Assembly: GCF_011299575.1 (NCBI RefSeq)
Contig: NZ_CP049863.1
Coordinates: forward strand, 1,116,001 to 1,180,000
Direction: 5' to 3'
Origin: Leucobacter viscericola
Lineage (GTDB): Bacteria > Actinomycetota > Actinomycetes > Actinomycetales > Microbacteriaceae
DNA length: 64,000 bases
Below are positions 55,327 through 63,261 of the stretch, one piece after another. The notes under the pieces are model-generated. The model ran no database searches, was not told the DNA's origin, and saw only the letters and a list, made by a program, of their open reading frames with translations. Numbering within the stretch: position 1 is the stretch's first letter; the number at the start of each line of letters is the position of its first letter. Both the position numbers and the translations under genes were made by a program.

Positions 55327-56147
55327 ACGGTTTCCTCCCGTGTTCCTGGCACAGCGAGGTACGCTGCGGTATCGTCGTTGAGTCGAGCGCATCGGATCAG
55401 CACTCGACCCGATAAAAATGCCTGCTGAAGCGCCTTTGCCAGCCGTTCACTCACGCGGGCAGCCTCAGCCTCATTCTGCACGGGAACAGCGGGAAAGGCG
55501 ATCCACTGAGCCTCGCCGTCCTCGCGAACAAATCCCCAATCAGCTGCTCCGAGGGAGGGCGCAACGTGTGCTCCCGGTGCCTGCGCGGGCACACGCAGTG
55601 TCTGGCGCCCGGCGAGCGTCCACTCAACAAGAATGCGGTCAGAACCCGGCCGCGAGTAATAGCTCGGCAGAAAATCGATGCCCACTGCACCGAGCGAGTC
55701 AAAATTAAAGTGAGCATTTCGGGCCAGCGTCGGGTCGAACGTCCAGCGCATTGTCTGATGGCCCCACCGCTCAGCAACTCGAGCCTGCTGAAGTTTGAGC
55801 AGGCGCCCCACACCCTTTCCCTGGAAACGGGGATCTACGGTCGCGGCCTGCGAATAATGAAAGTCGTTCTGATGCGCGTCTCGCCCGGCAAAGCCGTATG
55901 CGAAGCCGATCATCTCGTCCCGCGGGGTGAAGACACCCACGGCTGACCCGCCGTTTTGGGCAATCGCGCTCAAGAGATTTGGATTCAGGGCGAACTCGGG
56001 AGCGCGGTACTGGAATACTCTGACGTACAGCTCCGCAGCAGCTCGAAACTCCTCGTGACCGCGCAGTTCGCGACTCACAAGAGCACCCGCAGAGTCACCC
56101 ACAGCCGATGCTTCAGATGCGAAATTGGCTACTGCTGGTAACAACAT
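55323..56147 (-). CDS. GNAT-family acyltransferase (D-amino acid N-succinyltransferase candidate)
   Basis: A 274-residue GNAT protein of the group with HYSQAATVDPRFQGKGVGRLLKLQQARVAERWGHQTMRWTFDPTLARNAHFNFDSLGAVG; the acyl-CoA loop is RFQGKGVG near residue 107. First gene of the coupled operon containing the racemase. In Bacillales a GNAT enzyme next to N-succinylamino acid racemase succinylates D-amino acids; the same role is inferred. ATG 56147 has AGGA 6 bp upstream; an ATG at 56162 is an alternative. Confidence 0.8.
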   Translation of the reverse strand: MLLPAVANFASEASAVGDSAGALVSRELRGHEEFRAAAELYVRVFQYRAPEFALNPNLLSAIAQNGGSAVGVFTPRDEMIGFAYGFAGRDAHQNDFHYSQAATVDPRFQGKGVGRLLKLQQARVAERWGHQTMRWTFDPTLARNAHFNFDSLGAVGIDFLPSYYSRPGSDRILVEWTLAGRQTLRVPAQAPGAHVAPSLGAADWGFVREDGEAQWIAFPAVPVQNEAEAARVSERLAKALQQAFLSGRVLIRCARLNDDTAAYLAVPGTREETV

Positions 56148-56237
56148 ACGTTTCCTATACATCCAGATTCTTCAGTGAATATGTCGATGCTATAAGGGAG
56201 TTGCACCACAAGCAAGCCTAAGATACGTTTCATAACC
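56148..56237. promoter_or_regulatory. Divergent promoter region with ATACGTTTC repeats
   Basis: AT-rich gap between the minus-strand salvage operon and the plus-strand M20 gene. ATACGTTTC occurs at 56146-56154 and 56223-56231, flanking the gap in direct orientation. TATAAG (56193-56198) on the plus strand is a possible -10. Related ATACGnnnC sites lie upstream of the dipeptide-binding protein gene, suggesting one shared regulator. Confidence 0.45.
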
Positions 56238-57374
56238 ATGAGCACAATGCAGGCAATGGTGGCCGCAGTTACTTCCGAGTTCGAGTTTCTCCGAACCCTC
56301 GTAGAGATCGAGTCGCCCTCTTACGACCGGGAGCGCAGCGCTCAGGTCACGGCCCCCATCGCCGAACGCCTCCGTCGCATCGGAGGCTCAGTGCGACTCC
56401 TGGAAACCGAGGCGGGCACCAACCTGGTCGCCGATTTTCCGGGCGAGGGCCGCCCCCTTCTGCTCGTTGGGCACACCGACACGGTCTGGCCGGTGGGAAC
56501 CCTGGATTCCCAGATCCCGTGGCACGTGGGTGAGGGCACCATCACGGGCCCCGGGATCTACGACATGAAGAGCGGGATCGCCGTCATGTGTGCGGCACTC
56601 GAACACGTCGGCGGCAGGCCCAAACACCCCGTCAGAATCATTCTCACCTGCGATGAGGAGGTGGGCTCCCCCACCTCGCAGCACTTTATTCGAGAGCACG
56701 TCGCCGACGCACGGGCGGCAATCGGCTTTGAGTCGCCCCACCCCGACGGGGCACTCAAGGTGGGAAGACGCGGGAGCACACGACTGATGCTGCGAGTGTT
56801 CGGGCGATCCGCACACGCCGCGCTCAACCCGGAGCTCGGGGCTTCGGCCATCGATGAACTAGTTGACCAGCTACTCGCGATCCGCGCGCTCACCGCAGAC
56901 CCCACGCTCGATACTCCAGTGCTCTGCAACGTCGGCACGATACAGGGGGGCCGCCTCGCAAACGTCGTTCCGGAGGAGGCGCGCGCTGAGATCGGGCTCA
57001 GGTTTGTCGACGCCGCCACGGAAGCCCAGGTGCTGACAGCCATCAGAACCCTCCCGACCATTCGAGCACACACACGCATCGAGGTCGAAACCCTGAGTAG
57101 TCGACCGGCGTGGAGCGCTTCTCTAGAAGATCAAGCGCTCCTTGGCGCCATCCACACGGCTGGCGAGAGGATCGGGCAGACAGTCGAAGGGCGCCCGGCC
57201 GCGGGCGCTGGCGACACAAATCTCATTGGCAGTCTCGGAGTCCCCACCGTTGACGGCTTTGGCCCGCTCGGCGGCGGCGCCCACGCACTCAACGAGCACA
57301 TTGTCACGGAGTCTTTGCCCCAGCGAATCAAACTGCTCACGGAGGTGCTGCGCTCCCCTCTGACCGAATACTGA
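56238..57374 (+). CDS. M20-family metallohydrolase (N-succinyl-L-amino acid hydrolase candidate)
   Basis: A 378-residue di-zinc amidohydrolase of the carboxypeptidase G2 type. Ligands in LLVGHTDTVWP near residue 79, GIYDMKSGIA near 110, CDEEVGSPTS near 143, FESPHPD near 165 and GGGAHALNEH near 350. Divergent from the GNAT-racemase operon, it supplies the third activity expected for a D-to-L amino acid route: removal of succinate from the L-product. An alternative is a general acyl-amino acid or folate-glutamate hydrolase. No Shine-Dalgarno is evident before the ATG. Confidence 0.87.
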   Translation: MSTMQAMVAAVTSEFEFLRTLVEIESPSYDRERSAQVTAPIAERLRRIGGSVRLLETEAGTNLVADFPGEGRPLLLVGHTDTVWPVGTLDSQIPWHVGEGTITGPGIYDMKSGIAVMCAALEHVGGRPKHPVRIILTCDEEVGSPTSQHFIREHVADARAAIGFESPHPDGALKVGRRGSTRLMLRVFGRSAHAALNPELGASAIDELVDQLLAIRALTADPTLDTPVLCNVGTIQGGRLANVVPEEARAEIGLRFVDAATEAQVLTAIRTLPTIRAHTRIEVETLSSRPAWSASLEDQALLGAIHTAGERIGQTVEGRPAAGAGDTNLIGSLGVPTVDGFGPLGGGAHALNEHIVTESLPQRIKLLTEVLRSPLTEY

Positions 57375-57704
57375 CGGTCGGTGTTTTTATACGAAACATA
57401 AAAGCAAACACATGAAGCATCATACGTAACGCATCATGCACATTATTTCGCGCAACATACAGGCCAACTCGAAATCAATCGCACATGTTTCTTTGTGGCC
57501 ATTTTGTTAGACAACCCAGCTTTTTAAACAATTTCTCGCACCTGCTCTTCACAAGATAAGACCAATACCCATACCCGCAACAACTTCATCAAACCAACAA
57601 GATACGACTCAAATAACTTGACCATTTCGAATTTTTAGGGTTGCATGGTGTCCACCGGCCCCACATCAATGTCGAATGCGGTCGAAACCGAAGGGATGCA
57701 ACGA
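57375..57704 (+). promoter_or_regulatory. 330-bp AT-rich control region of the dipeptide transporter
   Basis: No gene. It is much richer in A and T than the rest of the window. ATACGAAAC (57389-57397), ATACGTAAC (57422-57430) and ATACGACTC (57602-57610) share the ATACGnnnC pattern with sites at 56146 and 56223. CATCAT-containing short repeats lie at 57416-57440. No strong hairpin after the M20 gene. The transporter promoter is presumably in the last 100 bp. Confidence 0.45.
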
Positions 57705-59543
57705 ATGCACACTCCTCTAAAGAAAAAACGGCTCCGCTTGCTCGCCGCTGGTGCAGCAATCGCATGCGGGGCCCTGGCAGTCGCACCAGCAACGGCCTTC
57801 GCCTCGCCCGTGGTTCAGGCTGAAACAACATCAGACGCGGACGCCTCAACGTTCCGTATCGCGACCTCCGGGTTTGTCGACTCCTTCAACCCGTTCATTT
57901 CGATCTACCTCCTCCCCACAAACACGATCCGCTACATGTACGAGTCGCTCGTGCAGAACAGCGCGGAAGACGGCTCCCCCACCGAGGGCCTCGCCGAAAA
58001 ATGGTCCACCGAAGACGGCGGCAAGAAGTGGGTCTACACCCTCCACAAAGACATGAAGTGGTCGGACGGCAAGCCCATCACCTCGGCCGACGTCAAGTAC
58101 ACCTACGAGCAGATGATGAACGTGCCCGAGCTCGGCACCGCAAACGGCAACCTCGTCACAAACTTCGCCTCCGTTGAGGCCCCCGACGACTTGACCGTCG
58201 TTATCAACATGAAGGAGCCCCAGGCCCCCAACCCGGGTTCCGAGATCCCGATCGTGCCAAAGCACGTCTGGGAGAAGATCGATAAGCCCGCAGAGTTTAT
58301 GAACGATTCCGATGTAGTTGGCTCAGGATCATTCCTGCTTGAGAGCTACAAGGCAAACGAGTCGATCACACTGAAGGCCAACCCCAACTTCTGGCGCGGC
58401 GCCCCCAAGGTCGACAAGCTGCAGTACGTCTATTACACGAGCTCTGACGCGAAGGTGCAGGCGCTCAAGGCGGGCGACGTCGACTTCGTCTCCGATCTCG
58501 AACCGACTCAGTTCAAGGCACTCGAGGGTGTCGACGGCATCACAACACACTCGGGTCTTGGCCGCCGCTACGCTTCCCTCACCATCAACCCCGGCTACAA
58601 GACTCGTGATGGCAAGGAGTACGGCACCGGCAATCCGGCACTGCGCGACGTCGAAGTTCGCCAGGCCATCCGCCTCGGCACCGACACCAAAACGCTGCTC
58701 GACAAGGTGTTGGATGGGCAGGGCGTCAGCGCAACCAGCTTCATTCCGTCATCGTTCCCAAAGTGGCACCTTTCCGACGATGATCCGGCAATCGTGAAGT
58801 TCGATCCCGCAGCCGCCAAGGCAAAGCTCGACAAGGCCGGCTGGGTTGTCGGTTCCGACGGCATCCGGGAAAAGGACGGCAAGAAGCTCGAGATTAACTT
58901 CCTCGTCACCGCGACCGAACCGGTCGAGCAGGCCACCGCAGAGTTCCTCGTGCCGTGGATGAAAGACATTGGCATCAAGCTGAACGTCGAGTCCACCGAC
59001 AGCGACACCTCAAGCACGCGATCGATGAAGGCCGACTTCGACATGATGTTTACCGGCTGGTCCGTGAACCCCGATCCCGATTACCAGCTCGGCATCAACA
59101 CCTGCATGAACCTGCCGACCAACGAAGACGGCACCGGCGGCACCACGCAGGACGGCTACTGCAATCCCGAGTTCGACAAGCTCTACAAGGAGCAGCGTTC
59201 CGAGCTCGACGAGGGCAAGCGCCAGAAGATTGTGCACGACATGCTCGCGATGAACTACACCGACACGGTGCAGATTGCGACCTGGTACAAGAACGGGCTT
59301 GAGGCCTACCGCTCCGACCGTTTCGATGGGTTCACGACGCAGCCAAAGGACGGCGGCATCATCGCAAACCAGGCTGGCTACTGGGGCTTCTTGACGGTTG
59401 CTCCGGTTGAGGGCAGCTCCTCGACCTCCGGTCAGGGCGCCACCACCGGGCTTCTGATCGCCGGCGGAGTCGTTCTCGTCGTCGTCATCGGCGGTGTCAT
59501 CTTCTACCTCGTCCGTCGCAAGAACAGCGCAGACGTCGAGTAA
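57705..59543 (+). CDS. Dipeptide/oligopeptide ABC transporter substrate-binding protein, C-terminally anchored
   Basis: A 612-residue SBP_bac_5 (DppA/OppA) protein. A basic N-terminus (KKKRLRLL) and hydrophobic segment ending AFASP form a Sec signal; there is no convincing lipobox. The binding domain runs from about 50 to 560 (SFNPFISIYLLPTNTIRYMYESLV, VGSGSFLLESYKANESITLKANPNFW). A transmembrane helix near the C-terminus (GLLIAGGVVLVVVIGGVIFYLV) followed by RRKN anchors it instead of a lipid. ATG 57705 chosen for AAGGGA 8 bp upstream; ATG 57696 is too close to that box. Confidence 0.87.
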   Translation: MHTPLKKKRLRLLAAGAAIACGALAVAPATAFASPVVQAETTSDADASTFRIATSGFVDSFNPFISIYLLPTNTIRYMYESLVQNSAEDGSPTEGLAEKWSTEDGGKKWVYTLHKDMKWSDGKPITSADVKYTYEQMMNVPELGTANGNLVTNFASVEAPDDLTVVINMKEPQAPNPGSEIPIVPKHVWEKIDKPAEFMNDSDVVGSGSFLLESYKANESITLKANPNFWRGAPKVDKLQYVYYTSSDAKVQALKAGDVDFVSDLEPTQFKALEGVDGITTHSGLGRRYASLTINPGYKTRDGKEYGTGNPALRDVEVRQAIRLGTDTKTLLDKVLDGQGVSATSFIPSSFPKWHLSDDDPAIVKFDPAAAKAKLDKAGWVVGSDGIREKDGKKLEINFLVTATEPVEQATAEFLVPWMKDIGIKLNVESTDSDTSSTRSMKADFDMMFTGWSVNPDPDYQLGINTCMNLPTNEDGTGGTTQDGYCNPEFDKLYKEQRSELDEGKRQKIVHDMLAMNYTDTVQIATWYKNGLEAYRSDRFDGFTTQPKDGGIIANQAGYWGFLTVAPVEGSSSTSGQGATTGLLIAGGVVLVVVIGGVIFYLVRRKNSADVE

Positions 59544-59609
59544 TTCAGCGGTGGGGTCGCGGCAGACAAGCTGCGGCCCCTCCGCCACCACTCTTTCAGG
59601 AGCCCTCAC

Positions 59610-60653
59610 ATGTCAAACTCAGTGCCGCCCTCCACAACGGCCATAGCCACCAGCGCTCACGCAGAAGAGCACACCCGCGACACATCTGCGATCCGCTACC
59701 TGTTTTCGAAGCTGGGCGGAGCAGCAATCAGCCTGGGAATGGTTATCGTCCTCGGGTTCTTCGCGTTCAAAATCTTGCCGGGTGATCCCGTCGCGTCGAT
59801 CGCAAAACAGCGTTCGATGTCACCGGAACAGATGGACATGCTGCGCGAGCAGTTTGGTCTGAACAAACCGCTCTGGCAGCAGTTCATCGACTACCTCGTC
59901 AACGTGTTCACTCTCAACTTTGGTGAGAGCTACGTCTACAAGACCTCGGTCTCGAGCCTCATTGCTCAATACTTCTGGCCAACGATTCTGCTCACCGGCA
60001 CCGCCGCGATCCTCGCGATTGTACTTGGTCTCTGGCTTGGCCAGAAGGCCGCGTGGAAGCACGGCTCGCGCTTCGACAAGTTCGTCTCGTCAAGCTCACT
60101 CGTGCTGTGGTCGGTTCCGACGTTCTGGCTCGGTCTGATCCTGCTCATGGTGTTTGGTGGCACCCTGCACTGGTTCCCAACCGGCGGCATGCGATCCCCA
60201 AACCCGCCAACCGACTTTTTGGGTGCGAGCATCGACATCGCATCGCACATGGTGCTGCCGGTCATCACGATGGTCGCGGTGGTTTACGCGCAGTACCTGA
60301 TGGTGATGCGCAGCTCGCTCGTGGAAGAGATGAGCGCCGACTACCTCACGACCGCACGCGCAAAGGGCCTGCGTGACGTGCAGGTTCGTCGCCGCCACGC
60401 GGTGCCCAACGCCATGCTGCCAACGGTGACCCTCATCTTCATGCATTTAGGTGGCCTCATTGCCGGGGCGGTGACCGTTGAGACCGTCTTCTCGTGGCCC
60501 GGCCTTGGCAAGCTCACGTTTGAGGCCATAACCGGCCCCGACCTGCCACTGCTGCAGGGCACCTTTGTTGTGTTCTCAACCATCATCATCGCCATGAATT
60601 TCATTGCTGATCTCATTTACCGTCAGCTTGACCCGAGAGTGAGGCGAGCATGA
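59610..60653 (+). CDS. Dipeptide ABC transporter permease, DppB type
   Basis: A 347-residue permease with six helices. Contains GDPVASIAKQRSMSPEQMDMLREQFGLNKPLWQQFIDYL after helix 1 and the EAA loop MSADYLTTARAKGLRDVQVRRRHAVPNAMLPTVTL, then AGAVTVETVFSWPGLGKLTFEAI. AGGAG precedes the ATG. Its stop overlaps the start of the second permease. Confidence 0.92.
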   Translation: MSNSVPPSTTAIATSAHAEEHTRDTSAIRYLFSKLGGAAISLGMVIVLGFFAFKILPGDPVASIAKQRSMSPEQMDMLREQFGLNKPLWQQFIDYLVNVFTLNFGESYVYKTSVSSLIAQYFWPTILLTGTAAILAIVLGLWLGQKAAWKHGSRFDKFVSSSSLVLWSVPTFWLGLILLMVFGGTLHWFPTGGMRSPNPPTDFLGASIDIASHMVLPVITMVAVVYAQYLMVMRSSLVEEMSADYLTTARAKGLRDVQVRRRHAVPNAMLPTVTLIFMHLGGLIAGAVTVETVFSWPGLGKLTFEAITGPDLPLLQGTFVVFSTIIIAMNFIADLIYRQLDPRVRRA

Positions 60654-61612
60654 CCATCATCGCCACTAAACCAGAACCCTCCGCCCCCGAGGGGTCACCT
60701 CAGCAGCGCTCCTCGCGACAGCGCTCCCCACGGCAGATCACCTGGGCCAGGCGCCGAGATGCGCTCCTCAACTTCTGGCGGCAATTTCGGCACCACCGCG
60801 CCGGCATGATTGGCCTCGGCTTCCTTGTGCTCGTGGCGCTCATCGCCATTCTCGCACCAGTCATCGCACCCGTGCAGATGCTCGATGTCACGAAGCTTGT
60901 TGACCAGGAGCGCTTCGCTCCCCCGTCGTGGGAGCACCTGCTCGGCACCGACCACCAGGGGCGCGAGCTCTGGGTGCGCATGGTGTGGGGCGCTCGCGTC
61001 TCGCTGCTGGTTGGCCTCGCAGCTACCGCGATGTCAATGCTCATCGGCACACTCGTGGGCATCGCCGCCGGTCACTTCACCGGCTTCACTGGGAGCGTGC
61101 TGATGCGCGGCATCGACTTCTTCCTCGTGCTGCCCGCACTGATCCTCGCGATTGTGCTTTCTTCCGTGCTGAGCCGGGGTGTGCTCACCATCATCATCGC
61201 GATTGGCCTCACCTCGTGGGCGGGCACCGCGCGTGTGGTGCGCTCGCAGACCCTTACGGTCGAGTCCCGAGATTACATCGAGCGATCCCGGGCACTGGGC
61301 GCGGGCCACTGGCACATCATCGTGAAGCACCTCCTGCCCGGTGTGCTGCCGCTGGTTCTGGCAAACACGACGCTGACCGTGGGTTCCGCAATCATCGCAG
61401 AGTCAACGCTGTCATTCCTGGGACTCGGCGATCCCACCGTGCAGTCGTGGGGCTCGATCCTGAAAAACTCGATGGATGTCTCAGCTGCAACAAGCGGCTA
61501 CTGGTGGTACGTGCTGACCCCCGGTATCGCCATTGTGCTGGTTGTGCTCGCGTTTACCCTCATGGGGCGCGCGGTCGAGAACATCGTCAACCCAACGCTG
61601 AGGAGCCGCTAA
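60650..61612 (+). CDS. Dipeptide ABC transporter permease, DppC type
   Basis: A 320-residue permease. The DppC landmark HLLGTDHQGRELWVRMVWGARVSLLVGL is near residue 98 and the EAA loop SRDYIERSRALGAGHWHIIVKHLLPGVLPL near 200, followed by ESTLSFLGLGDPTVQSWG. About six helices and a 50-residue basic N-terminus. ATGA overlap with the first permease gene. Confidence 0.92.
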   Translation: MTIIATKPEPSAPEGSPQQRSSRQRSPRQITWARRRDALLNFWRQFRHHRAGMIGLGFLVLVALIAILAPVIAPVQMLDVTKLVDQERFAPPSWEHLLGTDHQGRELWVRMVWGARVSLLVGLAATAMSMLIGTLVGIAAGHFTGFTGSVLMRGIDFFLVLPALILAIVLSSVLSRGVLTIIIAIGLTSWAGTARVVRSQTLTVESRDYIERSRALGAGHWHIIVKHLLPGVLPLVLANTTLTVGSAIIAESTLSFLGLGDPTVQSWGSILKNSMDVSAATSGYWWYVLTPGIAIVLVVLAFTLMGRAVENIVNPTLRSR

Positions 61613-61615
61613 GCC

Positions 61616-63261
61616 ATGCCGAAGCTCACATTTGAAGACGTTTCGATCACCTATCGCACCTCCGGCGAGAACGGCCGCGGTGAGGTTTCCGCAGTAAAGT
61701 CGGTGTCGCTTGAGTTGCCCGCTGGTGGCACACTCGGGATCGCGGGCGAATCTGGGTCGGGCAAGTCAACGCTCGCGATGAGCGCGCTGCGCCTGCTGCC
61801 AAAGAATGCGCGCCTCGACGGTCGTGTGCTCATCGGCGACACCGACGTGGCCAAGCTCAACTTTGGCGAACTGCGCGCCGTGCGCTGGGCGCAGGCCTCC
61901 ATCGTGTTCCAGGGCGCCATGCACTCGCTCAACCCGGTGCACACCGTTGGCGATCAGATTCTTGAGGCTCTCGAGACCCACGTCACCGACCGTTGGCGCA
62001 CCTCGCAGGCGCGCGAGTCCCGGGTGCGCGAGCTCCTCGAGATCGTCGATCTGCCAACGCAGAAGATGAAGTCGTACCCGCACGAGCTCTCGGGCGGCCA
62101 AAAACAGCGCATCATGATCGCGATGGCGCTCGCCTGCGAACCCGAGATCATCATCGCCGACGAGCCAACGACGGCGCTCGACGTGATCGTGCAGAAGCAG
62201 ATCCTCGATATGATCTCGCGGCTCGTTGCCGAGCGCGGCATCTCGCTGCTCATGATCAGCCACGATCTCTCGGTGCTCGCCACCGCCTGCGACCGCATCG
62301 CGGTCATGCGCAACGGTGAGCTCGTTGAGGTGGGCGAGGCGCGCATGATCTGTACGGAGCCCAACGAGCCGTACACCCGCAAACTCGCGGACGCGTTCCC
62401 GACGATCGGTGATCCCGCCTCGCGCTTGCGGCCGGTCACTCGACACGGTGCCGGGGCAGAGGAACCGGGCGAATCGAAACCCAGCGACGAGGTGCTGCTC
62501 TCTGCCAAGGGCGTGAACGTCACCTACCACGGTTCGGGCGGCCATCACGCGGTGCGCGACGTTGATCTTGAGGTGCACCGCGGTGAGATTGTGGTGCTCG
62601 TTGGTCAGTCAGGATCGGGCAAGACCACGCTCGCCCGCGCGCTCATGGGCCTGCAACCGACAGACCAGGGCAGCGACATTCGCTTCCTGGGCAAACCCCT
62701 GCCCGAGAAGGGGAAGGCGCTGAAGCTCTTCCGCCGCAGTGTGCAGCTCGTGCTGCAGGATCCCTCTGCCGCGCTCAACCCGAAGCTCAGCGTCTACGAG
62801 TCGGTGGCAGAGGGTCTGCGAGTTCAGGGCCTGACCACCGACGAAAAGGCACGCGTCGCGCAGAGCCTCGTTGATGCGGAGTTATCGCCACCCGAACAGT
62901 ACTTTGGGGCGATCCCGCAAGAGCTCTCGGGTGGGCAGCGGCAGCGTGTGGTCATCGCCGGTGCGCTCGCGCTGCACCCCGAGATGCTCATCGCCGACGA
63001 ACCCGTGGCGTCGCTTGACGCTTCGGTGCGCGGCGAGATTCTCGGCCTGCTGCTCTCACTCAAGAAGCGACTCGGGCTCTCCGCGCTCGTCATCACCCAC
63101 GACCTCGGTCTCGCGTGGAACATCGCGGACCGTGTTGCGGTGATGTATCACGGCGAAATCGTGGAGCAGGGCACCACGGAAGAGGTGCTGCTGAGCCCGA
63201 AGCACCCGTACACTCGCGAACTACTCGCCGCTGCCCCAGCGTTTTGGAGAAGGTGTCATGA
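61616..63261 (+). CDS. Fused dipeptide ABC transporter ATP-binding protein (DppD-DppF), frameshifted at end
   Basis: Two ATPase cassettes in one chain of about 548 residues. Cassette 1: Walker A GESGSGKST near 43, signature LSGGQKQR near 158; cassette 2: GQSGSGKTT near 335, signature LSGGQRQR near 442, each with IIADEP/LIADEP Walker B. As read, the frame runs on to 63730 over the next gene. Adding one C to the run of four at 63234-63237 gives AAAPSVLEKVS and a stop at 63259-63261 that overlaps the next ATG (ATGA). I take that as the true end. Confidence 0.88.
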
